Positions 1-8,214 of a stretch of DNA of 64,000 bases are shown in pieces. Position 1 is the first letter of the stretch. Each line of letters begins with the position of its first letter. A program made the translations under genes and the position numbers. This DNA is from Variovorax sp. J22G73. Its GTDB lineage: Bacteria; Pseudomonadota; Gammaproteobacteria; Burkholderiales; Burkholderiaceae_C. The notes below the pieces were generated by a model, which was given only the letters and a program-made list of their open reading frames with translations, was not told where the DNA came from and made no database searches. Where the stretch lies: contig NZ_JASZYK010000001.1 in NCBI RefSeq assembly GCF_030317035.1, positions 496,001-560,000 of the forward strand, given 5' to 3'.

Positions 1-65
1 GCCGCGCGCGTCATGTGGCCGGTTTCGGCGACGGCGGCGAAGTACCTCAGTGCACGGATGTCCAT
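1..65 (-). CDS. LysR-family transcriptional regulator, N-terminal fragment (cut by window edge)
   Basis: Reading leftward from the ATG at 65-63 gives MDIRALRYFAAVAETGHMTR and then Ala before the window ends. This is the classic opening of a LysR-type helix-turn-helix (the MDxRxLRYFxAVAExGxxTRAA pattern). Only the first 21 residues are present, so nothing can be said about the ligand-binding domain. The gene is divergent from the esterase/hydrolase/Bug operon that starts at 197, the usual arrangement in which a LysR protein controls the neighbouring catabolic genes and itself. That role is inferred from layout. The family call rests on a short but very characteristic sequence. Confidence 0.8.
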   Translation of the reverse strand, partial: MDIRALRYFAAVAETGHMTRA

Positions 66-111
66 GTGTCTCTCATATTTTTTTCGTATCGGAAGTGCCT
101 TGTTATTTTAT

Positions 112-141
112 TTGACCCTAAGTCACTCGTGAATCTATCGT
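112..141 (+). promoter_or_regulatory. Candidate sigma-70 promoter for the esterase operon
   Basis: TTGACC (112-117), an 18-base spacer, then TATCGT (136-141) gives a plausible -35/-10 pair, with a start of transcription expected near 148. It sits in the 131-base gap between the divergent LysR gene and the tannase-like gene. The -35 matches 5 of 6 and the -10 matches 4 of 6. This region is visibly more AT-rich than its surroundings. No clear LysR T-N11-A operator could be picked out. Confidence 0.35.
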
Positions 142-155
142 CCGGCCGCCCATTC

Positions 156-179
156 AAAAAAGCAGCCCGCCGAGGCTGC
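156..179 (-). terminator. Hairpin with U-tract on the minus strand, inside the operon leader
   Basis: GCAGCC (162-167) and GGCTGC (174-179) form a 6-bp stem with a 6-base loop. On the minus strand the stem is followed by six T (161-156). This reads as an intrinsic terminator for transcription heading left toward the LysR gene, and as a leader hairpin without a U-tract for the operon reading right. It may block antisense transcription into the divergent promoter. The structure is seen directly; the function is inferred. Confidence 0.5.
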
Positions 180-196
180 CTGCCGGAGACAAATTC

Positions 197-2932
197 ATGC
201 GCATACAGCGCCCCGCACCCAGGTTTCGTGTCGTTCTTGGCGCCATCGGCGTCTCGCTGGTCCTTGCCGCCTGTGGCGGCGGCGGTGGGGGAGGGGGAGG
301 CGGTGCCGGCTTCTTCCTGCCGACCTCGCCAGCCACGGGCGGCAACACGCCCCCCGACGTGAATCCGCCTGCCGACGATCCGCCGGACAACGTGTCGCCC
401 CCGCCTGTGCTGCCGGTGCTGCCCGTCGTGTCCTGCGCCGACCTCGCCGGCAAGAGCCTGCCCGCCTCGGCCATCAGCCTGCCCACGCAGGGCGCCACCG
501 TCACCAGCGCCACGCCCGTGGCCGCGGGCGACGTGGGCAACACGCTGGGCGACTACTGCCGCGTGCGCGGCACCATCCAGCCGGTGGACCCCGCGTCGCA
601 GTCCATCAACTTCGCGGTGAACCTGCCCGAGCAGTGGAACCAGAAGACCATTCACTTCGGCGGCGGCGGCTTCGACGGCGTGCTCATCGACGGCACCGAG
701 GTCATCCGCTTCGGCCCCGCCGGCAAGCCCGCGCCGCTGGCGCTGGGCTACGCCACCTACGGCGACGACTCGGGCCACCAGTCGGGCAGCATCACCGACG
801 GCCGGTTCGCGGCCAACGACGAGCAGCTGGCCAACTACGGCGGCCAGTCGCTCAAGAAGACGCGCGACGTGGCGCAGGCGCTGGTGTTCGCGCGCTACGC
901 GGTCAAGCCGAAGCACGCCTACTTCCTGGGCACCTCCACCGGCGGGCGCGACGCGCTCAGCTACATCCAGCGCTGGCCGCTGGACTACGACGGCGTGATC
1001 GCCAACGAGCCCGCGCTCAACTACACCGGCACGCGGCTGTCGAACGTGGCGGTGGGACGCGCGCTGTACGGCAACGGCGCCGTGGGCTGGTTGAGCCTGG
1101 CCAAGACGCTGCTGGTGCAGAAGACCGCCATGGACGCCTGCGACAAGCTCGACGGCGCGGCAGACCGCATCGTGAGCAACGTGGAAAGCTGCCGCCAGCT
1201 GAACACGAAGATCCTGGCCTCGCTGGCCTGCCCCGGCGGGCTGGACACGGGCCCCACCTGCCTGTCGAAGGAGCAGCTGGACACCGTGCGCGCCATCGAG
1301 AACCCGCTGGACTTCACGAACTACGCGCTGGCCAACGGCGTGAAGCGCGCGGGCGGCTACAACATCCTCGAAGGCACGCTGGTGGCCGGCCCGTTCACCA
1401 CGCGCGACCTCGGCACCAAGGCCACCACGCGGGACGCCAACGTGTACGTCACCGGCGAGCAGTGGGTGAAGTACTTCGTGACCCGCGACGCCGCGTTCGA
1501 CCCGGTCGCCTTCGACCCGCTCGACCCGGGCGCCTTCACCGCGCGCGTGACCGCGGTGTCGAACCTCACCGACGCCACCAACCCCGACCTGGCGCCGTTC
1601 TTCGACCATGGCGGCCGGCTCATCATGCTGCACGGCCTGGCCGACGAGGTGATCAGCAACAACTCGACCATCGACTACTACAAGCAGGTGGTCGCCACGC
1701 TGGGCCAGCCCGCGGTGGACAAGGGCATGCGCTTCTACACCGTGCCCGGCATGGGCCACGGCACCGGCAGCTTCATTCCCAACTGGGACTCGCTGGCCGC
1801 GCTCGAAGGCTGGGTCGAAGGCGGGCTCGCGCCGGCCACCGGCATCGCGGTCGACGCGGTGGCCGGCACCTACGGCCGCACGCGCCCGCTGTGCCGCTTT
1901 CCGGCATGGCCCAAGTACCGCGGCAGCGGCAGCCTGGACGCGGCCGTCAACTACAGCTGCGTGACCGAGGTCGGCAACCCGCTGGCCTGCCCGAACCTGC
2001 CCGCGTCGCTCACCAGCTACAAGGGTGGCGACAGCTTCGGCGAAGAGCTGCGCGTGCAGATCGACCCGGCCACCATGGCCTACACCGTGACCATCGACGC
2101 GAGCCTGCAGCGCGCGGCCGGCACGCAACGCACCGGCACGCTGATTGCCGAGGGCAACTGCAGCTACACGAGCGCCGAGAGCGGCGCGGTGTTCAGCTTC
2201 GGGGCCGGCGGCGTGCTGTCGGGCGGCGTGAATGCACCCAGCGGCGGCGGCTTCGCGCCCCTGGTGGCGTTCCAGAACACCTTCTCGGCGGCTCCGGTGT
2301 CGGGCGATTTCAAGTCGATCGCCAACATCTTCAACGCCGTGGGCGTGCAGCAGGGCACGGGCGGCACCAGCGCGCAGAGGCTGGCGGTGCGGCTGCGCAA
2401 CGCAGGCACCTTCCAGTACTGCCGCGACCCGGTGTCGGGCGGCTTCATGGTGTACGACGCGAACTGCACGCAGACCGAGAAGGGCTACGCCGCCTACAAC
2501 ACCGTGCGCGCATCGTTCGACGTGTTCACCACCTCGCCCACGGGCACCGCCGTGACCACCGGCGGCACGCTGAGCGGCTCGATGGTGATCGGCATGGTCA
2601 ACGGCGTGGCCGTGCCGGTGCACCTGGTGCGTGAGTCGGCCACCAACGCAGGGCTGCGCGTGTTCGGCCTGCAGCAGGGCCTGGTGCCGGGCGTGGCGGA
2701 CGGCAGCTACGCGCTGGCCAGTGTCAAGGGCGAGAACCACGATGCGACCGTGAGCGGCAACGGTTTCAATCTGGGCGGCGCGGCCGCGACGCTGAGCTAC
2801 GACACGCCGGTGCCGGGCGTGGCGCAGGCCGACGCCGGCCGCCCGGGCAGCTTCATCTTCAACAGCGGCGTTCTCGCCTTCGTCTCCTCCGATGGAACGA
2901 ACGCAGCGCTGGAACTCGGAGTACGACATTGA
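197..2932 (+). CDS. Tannase/feruloyl-esterase family lipoprotein with long C-terminal extension
   Basis: This protein has 911 residues. An N-terminal signal with lipobox LAAC (Cys26) predicts a secreted lipoprotein. It is followed by a run of ten Gly and a Pro-rich linker to about residue 80. The tannase/feruloyl esterase domain spans roughly 85-560: nucleophile Ser247 in GTSTGGRDAL, Asp483 in GLADEV and His521 in MGHGTG. Family members hydrolyse aromatic esters such as feruloyl or galloyl esters. In the usual CS-D-HC motif, Cys residues beside the catalytic Ser and His form a disulfide; here they are Thr246 and Gly522, so the pair is lost together. The C-terminal 350 residues are not recognised, and the protein is much longer than the usual 500-600. 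The stop codon overlaps the next start, so translation is probably coupled. Substrate is unknown. Confidence 0.85.
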   Translation: MRIQRPAPRFRVVLGAIGVSLVLAACGGGGGGGGGGAGFFLPTSPATGGNTPPDVNPPADDPPDNVSPPPVLPVLPVVSCADLAGKSLPASAISLPTQGATVTSATPVAAGDVGNTLGDYCRVRGTIQPVDPASQSINFAVNLPEQWNQKTIHFGGGGFDGVLIDGTEVIRFGPAGKPAPLALGYATYGDDSGHQSGSITDGRFAANDEQLANYGGQSLKKTRDVAQALVFARYAVKPKHAYFLGTSTGGRDALSYIQRWPLDYDGVIANEPALNYTGTRLSNVAVGRALYGNGAVGWLSLAKTLLVQKTAMDACDKLDGAADRIVSNVESCRQLNTKILASLACPGGLDTGPTCLSKEQLDTVRAIENPLDFTNYALANGVKRAGGYNILEGTLVAGPFTTRDLGTKATTRDANVYVTGEQWVKYFVTRDAAFDPVAFDPLDPGAFTARVTAVSNLTDATNPDLAPFFDHGGRLIMLHGLADEVISNNSTIDYYKQVVATLGQPAVDKGMRFYTVPGMGHGTGSFIPNWDSLAALEGWVEGGLAPATGIAVDAVAGTYGRTRPLCRFPAWPKYRGSGSLDAAVNYSCVTEVGNPLACPNLPASLTSYKGGDSFGEELRVQIDPATMAYTVTIDASLQRAAGTQRTGTLIAEGNCSYTSAESGAVFSFGAGGVLSGGVNAPSGGGFAPLVAFQNTFSAAPVSGDFKSIANIFNAVGVQQGTGGTSAQRLAVRLRNAGTFQYCRDPVSGGFMVYDANCTQTEKGYAAYNTVRASFDVFTTSPTGTAVTTGGTLSGSMVIGMVNGVAVPVHLVRESATNAGLRVFGLQQGLVPGVADGSYALASVKGENHDATVSGNGFNLGGAAATLSYDTPVPGVAQADAGRPGSFIFNSGVLAFVSSDGTNAALELGVRH

Positions 2933-4287
2933 AAAAAACACTCTGCGGCCTCGCGGCCTTCGCCGCGCTGGGCATGGCGCCATTGCTGTCCGCGCACGCG
3001 GCGCCCGGCGCGCCGAAGCCGGCGGCCTGCCCCTCGCCCGTGCCGGACACCGCACGCTGCTACACCGGTGAAGACGGCACCGGCGCGCTCTACTGGATCG
3101 CGATTCCGAAGGACTGGAACCGCGGAGTGCTCGTCATGCACGCGCACGGCGGCCCCGAGACAGGGCCGCCCAAGCTCGAGCGCAGCGAGGAAGACCTCAA
3201 GCGCTGGGCCGTCACCGTGAAGGCCGGCTACGCCTGGGCCGCCTCCACCTACCGGCGCGGCGGCTACGGCGTGACGATGGCGGCCGAAGACACCGAGCGG
3301 CTGCGCCAGCTCTTCGTGCGCCACTTCGGCCAGCCGCAGCGCACGCTGCTGCACGGGCAGAGCTACGGCGCGGGCGTGGCGGCCAAGGCGGCGGAGCTGT
3401 ATGCGCCGGCCGGCGGCGCGGACAAGCCCAGGAGCCCCTACGACGGGTTGATGCTCACCAGCGGCGTGCTCGGCGGCGGCAACAGCGCCTACGACTTCCG
3501 GCTCGACCTGCGCGTGGTGTACCAGTACGTGTGCCGCAACCATCCGCGTGCCGACGAACCGCAATACCCGCTGTGGATGGGCTTGCCGCTGGACGCCACG
3601 CTCACGCGCGCCGACCTTGCCGCGCGCGTGAAGGAGTGCACCGGCGTCGGCCTGCCCGCCGTGCAGCGCACGCCCGAGCAGGCCGCGCACCTGAAGACGA
3701 TTCTTTCGGTCGTGAAGATCCAGGAGCGCTCTTTGCTCGGCCACCTCACCTGGGCCACCTGGCTGTTCCAGGACCTGGTGCAGAAGCGGCTCGGCGGGCG
3801 CAACCCCTTCGGCAACATCGGCGTGGTGTACAGCGGCTCGGCCGACGACGTGGCGCTGAACGCCGGCGTGCTGCGCTACGCGGCCGACCCGCAGGCCAAG
3901 GGCGCGCTCGCGGCCGACAGCCAGCCCACCGGGCGCACCGCGCTGCCCACCGTGGGCCTGCACGCCATCGACGACCCGACCGCCTTCGTGGAGCTGGAGC
4001 ATTCGTACCGCCGCATCCGCGACGCGGCAGGCACCGGCGACCTGCTGGTGCAGAGCTTCAGCAATGAGCGCGAGCACAGCTACCTGAGCGACTCCGAATA
4101 CCCCGCGCTCTTCGCCGCGCTGCTCGACTGGATCGACAAGGGCGACAAGCCCACGCCCGAAGGCCTCGCGCAGCGTTGCAAGGCGCTGGCGCCGCGCTAC
4201 GACACCGACGGCAAGAACGGCTGCCACATCCAGCCCGCGTGGCAACCGCCCGCGCTGGAAAGCCGCGTGCCGGCGCGCGCACCTTGA
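2929..4287 (+). CDS. Secreted alpha/beta hydrolase
   Basis: The 452-residue protein starts at a TTG that overlaps the previous stop (TTGA). A signal peptide (MKKTLCGLAAFAALGMAPLL, cleavage near AHA-AP) predicts a periplasmic protein. The alpha/beta-hydrolase features are HAHGGPE (oxyanion region, about residue 65) and LLHGQSYGAG, where the Ser in GQSYG is the likely nucleophile. DDPTAF near 345 and EHSYLS near 382 may supply the acid and His. It resembles secreted hydrolases that sit beside tannases and Bug proteins in Burkholderiales. A product released by the upstream esterase is the plausible substrate, by context only. No alternative ATG nearby keeps the signal peptide, which supports the TTG start. 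Confidence 0.8.
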   Translation: MKKTLCGLAAFAALGMAPLLSAHAAPGAPKPAACPSPVPDTARCYTGEDGTGALYWIAIPKDWNRGVLVMHAHGGPETGPPKLERSEEDLKRWAVTVKAGYAWAASTYRRGGYGVTMAAEDTERLRQLFVRHFGQPQRTLLHGQSYGAGVAAKAAELYAPAGGADKPRSPYDGLMLTSGVLGGGNSAYDFRLDLRVVYQYVCRNHPRADEPQYPLWMGLPLDATLTRADLAARVKECTGVGLPAVQRTPEQAAHLKTILSVVKIQERSLLGHLTWATWLFQDLVQKRLGGRNPFGNIGVVYSGSADDVALNAGVLRYAADPQAKGALAADSQPTGRTALPTVGLHAIDDPTAFVELEHSYRRIRDAAGTGDLLVQSFSNEREHSYLSDSEYPALFAALLDWIDKGDKPTPEGLAQRCKALAPRYDTDGKNGCHIQPAWQPPALESRVPARAP

Positions 4288-4350
4288 GGGCGTGCTCGCG
4301 CGCCTAGCTGACCTTCCTCTTTTTTCCTTTTCAAGACCTACGGAGACTTC

Positions 4351-5337
4351 ATGAAAAAACTGTTCGCCCTCGCAGCCATCGCTGCTGCCTCGCTGGGCGC
4401 CATGCACGCGCAGGCCCAGGACTTTCCGGGCAGCAAGTCGATCACCATCATCGTGCCCTTCGCGGCCGGCGGCCCCACCGACCGCGTGGCGCGCGACCTG
4501 GCCGAGGCGCTGCGCAAGCCGCTGGGCGGCGGCACCGTCATCATCGACAACGTGCCCGGCGCGGGCAGCTCCATCGGCGCGGCCAAGGTGGCGCGCGCCA
4601 CGCCCGACGGCTACACCCTGCTGCTGAACCACATCGCCATGGCGACCGTGCCCAGCCTGGTGCGCAACGTGCCGTTCAAGGTCGAGACAGATTTCGAATA
4701 CCTGGGCATCGTCAACGACGTGCCGATGACGCTCATCGCCAAGCCCAGCATTCCGGCCACCAACTACAAGGAGCTGAGCAGCTGGATCGCGGCCAACAAG
4801 GGCAAGATCAACATCGGCAACGCGGGCGTGGGCTCGGCGTCGCACCTGTGCGGCCTGCTGTACCAGAGCGCCACCAAGACCGAGATGACGCCCGTGCCCT
4901 ACAAGGGCACGGCGCCCGCCATCACCGACCTGATCGGCGGGCAGATCGACCTGCTGTGCGACCAGACCACCAACACCACGCCGCAGATCCAGGGCGGCAA
5001 GGTGAAGGCCTATGCGGTGACCACGCCGCACCGCCTGACGCTGCCGCTGCTGAAAGACCTGCCCACGCTCGACGAGGCCGGCCTGAAGAACTTCCAGGTC
5101 ACCATCTGGCACGGCCTGTACGCGCCCAAGGGCACGCCCGCGCCGGTGCTGAAGAAGCTCAACGACGCGCTGAAGGTGGCGCTGAAAGACCCGGACTTCA
5201 TCCGCCGCGAAGAGCTGCTGGGCGCCGTGGTGGCGACCGACGGGCGCATCGAGCCCGCGGGGCACAAGAAGTTCGTGATCGACGAGATTGCGAAGTGGAC
5301 GCCGATCATCAAGGCGGCCGGCGTGTATGCGGATTGA
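4351..5337 (+). CDS. Bug-family (TctC-like) tripartite tricarboxylate transporter substrate-binding protein
   Basis: The 328-residue protein has a signal peptide (cleaved near AQA-QD, residue 22). It shows the Bug signature SITIIVPFAAGGPTDRVAR, followed by GAGSSIGAAKVARATPDGYTL, VPYKGTAPAITDLIGGQIDL and LYAPKGTPAPVLKKLNDALK. Such periplasmic proteins capture carboxylates or aromatic acids for TctAB permeases. No tctA or tctB lies in the window, so this is an orphan binding protein, which is common in Comamonadaceae. It lies 63 bases behind the hydrolase with a GGAGA ribosome-binding site, probably as third gene of the operon. It may bind an acid released by the two upstream hydrolases. Confidence 0.92.
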   Translation: MKKLFALAAIAAASLGAMHAQAQDFPGSKSITIIVPFAAGGPTDRVARDLAEALRKPLGGGTVIIDNVPGAGSSIGAAKVARATPDGYTLLLNHIAMATVPSLVRNVPFKVETDFEYLGIVNDVPMTLIAKPSIPATNYKELSSWIAANKGKINIGNAGVGSASHLCGLLYQSATKTEMTPVPYKGTAPAITDLIGGQIDLLCDQTTNTTPQIQGGKVKAYAVTTPHRLTLPLLKDLPTLDEAGLKNFQVTIWHGLYAPKGTPAPVLKKLNDALKVALKDPDFIRREELLGAVVATDGRIEPAGHKKFVIDEIAKWTPIIKAAGVYAD

Positions 5338-5385
5338 TGGCTCGATAGGTTGATTGCCTGATCGGTTGACCCTGGCGGGCCAGAA

Positions 5386-5427
5386 GCGAATTGCGTCCTG
5401 GGCAAAAGAGATGCTCGCGCAATTCGC
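5386..5427. repeat. Inverted repeat downstream of the Bug gene
   Basis: GCGAATTGCG (5386-5395) and its exact complement CGCAATTCGC (5418-5427) flank a 22-base loop, about 50 bases after the Bug stop. No T-tract follows, so it is not a classical terminator. It could mark the operon's 3' end or belong to the regulatory region of the XRE gene. Confidence 0.5.
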
Positions 5428-5445
5428 GTTCACGTAATCAAAAGA

Positions 5446-5508
5446 TTCAAGTTTGAATTCCTTTGAATTCAACAATCTTTTCTTGTGTTCACAATTGCTG
5501 GGCACAAT
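5446..5508 (+). promoter_or_regulatory. Cluster of short palindromes and candidate promoter ahead of the XRE gene
   Basis: Three perfect short palindromes lie in 50 bases: TTCAA-GT-TTGAA (5446-5457), TTGAATTCAA (5463-5472) and TTGTG-TT-CACAA (5483-5494). The first two share a 9-base direct repeat TTTGAATTC with a 10-base period (5452-5460 and 5462-5470), so both would face the same side of the helix. A -10-like CACAAT (5503-5508) ends six bases before the ATG, which would give a leaderless mRNA. XRE-type proteins usually autoregulate through such sites; that is inference. Confidence 0.5.
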
Positions 5509-5514
5509 GCCCGC

Positions 5515-5973
5515 ATGCCAAACATCGCATCGATCCTTAAATCCGAGATTTCACGTGTCGCCCGCAAGGAAGTGCGCGTGGAAATCGAGACTCTCAAGAA
5601 GGCATCTGTACAGCATCGCGCGGCCATTGCCGCGTTGCGCCGGCAGGTGAGTGCGTTGGAAAAGGAACTGCGCAACGTGGCCAAGGGGGCCACGCGCAGT
5701 GCCCGCGCTAGCGAGGCGAGCGGTGCGGGCGATGAAGCGCATGAAGGCGACGGCGCCACCAAGCGGCGCTTCAGCGCGGGGCGGCTGGCCTCGCACCGCA
5801 CCAAGCTGGGTATTTCAGCGGCGTCCTACGGAAAGCTGGTGGGCGTGTCGGGCCAGACGATCTATCACTGGGAGCAGGGCAAGGCCAGGCCCCGGGCGGC
5901 GCAGCTGGAAAGCCTGGCCGCGGTGCGGGGGCTCGGCAAGCACGAAGTCGCCGAACGCCTCGGCGCCGAATAA
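5515..5973 (+). CDS. XRE-type helix-turn-helix protein with N-terminal coiled coil
   Basis: The 152-residue protein starts at the ATG giving MPNIASILKSEISRVARKE. An in-frame GTG 30 bases upstream lies inside the palindrome cluster and is less likely. Residues about 12-60 form a charged, heptad-rich helix (likely coiled coil), followed by a low-complexity linker. The C-terminal part carries a Cro/CI-like HTH: LASHRTKLGISAASYGKLV, then VSGQTIYHWEQGKARP. Proteins of this build are DNA-binding regulators common in Burkholderiales, with unknown targets. There is no toxin partner next to it, so a toxin-antitoxin role is not supported. The palindromes just upstream suggest autoregulation. Confidence 0.75.
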   Translation: MPNIASILKSEISRVARKEVRVEIETLKKASVQHRAAIAALRRQVSALEKELRNVAKGATRSARASEASGAGDEAHEGDGATKRRFSAGRLASHRTKLGISAASYGKLVGVSGQTIYHWEQGKARPRAAQLESLAAVRGLGKHEVAERLGAE

Positions 5974-6000
5974 ACAAACCAGACAAGTCGCGGAAAAGAT

Positions 6001-6609
6001 TCAGGCAGGCACCGAAGCCTGCTGCGCCTGCGCCAGTTCGTTGCGGAAGGCTTCCATCGGCGGCTTGACCGCTTCGCTCGCCTGCTCGGCGAATTCCTTC
6101 ACCGGCGCCCATTTGTGGCCGCGCCCGTCCAGCGACAGGTCGTACGCGCGCTGCAGGTGCGCCAGCAATTTGCGTGAAGCCGCTTGCGCCATCAGCAGCG
6201 CGTCGATGGCGCGCGGCATGTCGAAGCGCAGCGGGTCCACCGCCGCCAGGGCCGAGGTCACGCCTTCGAGTTCGAGCGACAGATGCAGCAGGTCGAGCGC
6301 GGTTTCGTCCTGGTGCGACTTGACCTTTTCGGCCACCGCGTAGACCGCGCCGATCAGCTGCAGCGCGCCCTGGTGCAGCGCGAGCCGCGCCGCGGCGGCC
6401 ATGGCCGCGTCACGCCGGGCCTCGAGCCAGCGCTGGCGCTGCACCGCCCACAGACCCAGTCCGATGGCCGCGACCGAGCCGAAGGCCTGCGCCCACTCGG
6501 CCCAGTCCCCGGGCGTGAGCGGCGGGTAGGCCGCGAACACGCCGATCAACGCGCCGCCGATGAGTACGGCGGTGCCATACACCGCCGCGGTTTCCAACTT
6601 TGACTTCAT
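6001..6609 (-). CDS. Uncharacterised membrane protein
   Basis: The 202-residue protein is not recognised at family level. Two N-terminal membrane segments are evident: about residues 8-28 (VYGTAVLIGGALIGVFAAYP) and 40-57 (FGSVAAIGLGLWAVQR). They are followed by a mainly helical, Ala-rich soluble domain starting RWLEARRDAAMAAAARLALH. This looks like a small membrane-anchored protein with a cytoplasmic helical tail. It converges on the XRE gene (27-base gap, no terminator seen) and lies downstream of the MFS gene with a 97-base gap. No function is proposed. Confidence 0.65.
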   Translation of the reverse strand: MKSKLETAAVYGTAVLIGGALIGVFAAYPPLTPGDWAEWAQAFGSVAAIGLGLWAVQRQRWLEARRDAAMAAAARLALHQGALQLIGAVYAVAEKVKSHQDETALDLLHLSLELEGVTSALAAVDPLRFDMPRAIDALLMAQAASRKLLAHLQRAYDLSLDGRGHKWAPVKEFAEQASEAVKPPMEAFRNELAQAQQASVPA

Positions 6610-6706
6610 GCCTCTTCACGCCTCTTCGCGCGCCTAGCCCTCGGAGGCCCGAAGTATGTCCCCCGGTGCGGCGATTGAATTGGCCGAACAGAGGGGCTTA
6701 ACCGGT

Positions 6707-8059
6707 TCAATGGTCGTGATGCAGGTAGCTCGCCTGGCGCGGCAGGCGCAGGCTCACCACGAAGGCCAGCACCATCATGGCGCTCACGTACCAGAAGAAC
6801 GCCGACTCGTGGCCCAGCGACTTGAGCCCCAGCGCCACGTACTCCGCCGAGCCGCCGAAGATGGCATTGGCCACCGCGTAGGCCAGGCCCACGCCCAGCG
6901 CGCGCACCTCGGGCGGGAACATCTCGGCCTTCACGATGCCGCTGATCGACGTGTAGAAGCTCACGATGGCCAGCGCCACGATGATCAGCACGAAGGCCAG
7001 CACCGGGCTCGTGGTGTGCTGCAGCGCCGTCAGGATGGGCACCGTGGTCAGCGCGCCCAGGCCGCCGAACAGCAGCATGTTGTTGCGCCGCCCGATGCGG
7101 TCGGACAGCGCGCCGAACACCGGCTGCATGCACATGTAGACGAACAGCGCGCCCGTCATCACGTAGCTGGCGGTCTTGATCGGCAGGTGCACCGTGTTCA
7201 CCAGGTACTTCTGCATGTAGGTGGTGAAGGTGTAGAAGATGAGCGAGCCGCCCGCCGTGTAGCCCAGCACCGTGAGAAAGGCCGGCGTGTGGTGCTTGAA
7301 CAGCGCGGCCATGCTGCCGGCCTCCTTGTTGGCCTTGGCCTCCGCGCTCTGCGTTTCGTGCAGCGTGCGGCGCAGCAGCAGCGCCACCACCGCGGCAATG
7401 GCGCCGATGACGAAGGGAATGCGCCAGCCGAAGGACTTCAGCTCGGCCTCGGTCAGCAGCTGCTCGAGCACCACGATGACCAGCACCGCGAGCAGCTGCC
7501 CGCCGATGAGCGTGACGTACTGGAACGACGAGAAGAAGCCGCGCTGGCCCTTCAGCGCCACCTCGCTCATGTAGGTGGCGGTGGTGCCGTATTCGCCGCC
7601 CACCGACAGGCCCTGGAACAGCCGGCACACCAGCAGCAGGAAGGGCGCCCACGCGCCGATCTGCGCATAGGTGGGCAGGGCCGCGATGACCAGCGAGCCG
7701 CCGCACATCATGGTGACGGAGATCAGCATCGAGGTCTTGCGCCCGAGCCGGTCGGCCACGCGGCCGAAGAGCCAGCCGCCGATGGGCCGCATGAGGAAGC
7801 CGGCCGCGAACACGCCGGCGGTGTTCAGCAGCTGCGCGGTGGGGTCCGACTTGGGGAAGAAGGCCGGCGCGAAGTACAGCGCCGAGAACGCGTACACGTA
7901 GAAGTCGAACCACTCGACCAAGTTGCCCGACGAGGCCGCCATGATGGCGAAGACGCGGTGGCGTTTTTCTTCGGCCGAGTAGTGGGGCGGGGAGGTGCTA
8001 GACGATGCAAGCGATGAGGAGGCCGCTGGGCCTCCCGGGGTAGGCGTGACTGCGCTCAT
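6707..8059 (-). CDS. MFS transporter, metabolite:H+ symporter (KgtP/ShiA-like)
   Basis: The 450-residue protein begins at the ATG at 8059, preceded by AGAAGG; a longer reading to 8143 lacks a ribosome-binding site. Hallmarks of the metabolite:H+ symporter branch are [11 protein letters not shown] in helix 1, [19 protein letters not shown] in the first loop, [18 protein letters not shown] in helix 4 and a second-half loop [12 protein letters not shown]. Twelve membrane helices are expected. Relatives carry 2-oxoglutarate, shikimate, proline or other organic acids with protons. The gene follows the 2-hydroxyacid dehydrogenase on the same strand (155-base gap), so uptake of lactate or a related hydroxy acid is a reasonable guess from context. 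Confidence 0.88.
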   Translation of the reverse strand: MSAVTPTPGGPAASSSLASSSTSPPHYSAEEKRHRVFAIMAASSGNLVEWFDFYVYAFSALYFAPAFFPKSDPTAQLLNTAGVFAAGFLMRPIGGWLFGRVADRLGRKTSMLISVTMMCGGSLVIAALPTYAQIGAWAPFLLLVCRLFQGLSVGGEYGTTATYMSEVALKGQRGFFSSFQYVTLIGGQLLAVLVIVVLEQLLTEAELKSFGWRIPFVIGAIAAVVALLLRRTLHETQSAEAKANKEAGSMAALFKHHTPAFLTVLGYTAGGSLIFYTFTTYMQKYLVNTVHLPIKTASYVMTGALFVYMCMQPVFGALSDRIGRRNNMLLFGGLGALTTVPILTALQHTTSPVLAFVLIIVALAIVSFYTSISGIVKAEMFPPEVRALGVGLAYAVANAIFGGSAEYVALGLKSLGHESAFFWYVSAMMVLAFVVSLRLPRQASYLHHDH

Positions 8060-8156
8060 GGTGCCTTCTTGTGCCGTGCGGGCAATGTTGTTGTTGCCAA
8101 AACATTCTGCGCCGCCATGGGGGTGGGGCGTGTCAGCCGGCACCGCATCGGCCTAC

Positions 8157-8176
8157 CCCCGAAGTGGCCTTCGGGG
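8157..8176. repeat. Perfect hairpin between lldD-like and MFS genes
   Basis: CCCCGAAG (8157-8164) and CTTCGGGG (8169-8176) pair perfectly around a 4-base loop. There is no T-tract on either strand. It lies 38 bases after the dehydrogenase stop within the 155-base gap, and could adjust relative expression or mRNA decay between the two genes. Confidence 0.5.
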
Positions 8177-8214
8177 CCCCGGACGTGCCTTCAGGCGCCT
8201 GTCACGGCGGCGCC

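Noticed and set aside
15..362. Plus-strand open frame at the left edge
   Set aside because: It overlaps the LysR start, the promoter region and the signal sequence of the tannase-like gene, and shows no domain.
5515..5973. Toxin-antitoxin pair involving the XRE gene
   Set aside because: Neighbours are a Bug protein and a convergent membrane protein; no toxin-like small gene adjoins it.
8060..8214. Possible sigma-54 motif (TTGGCA...TTGC) before the MFS gene
   Set aside because: GG and GC are 13 bases apart rather than 10.
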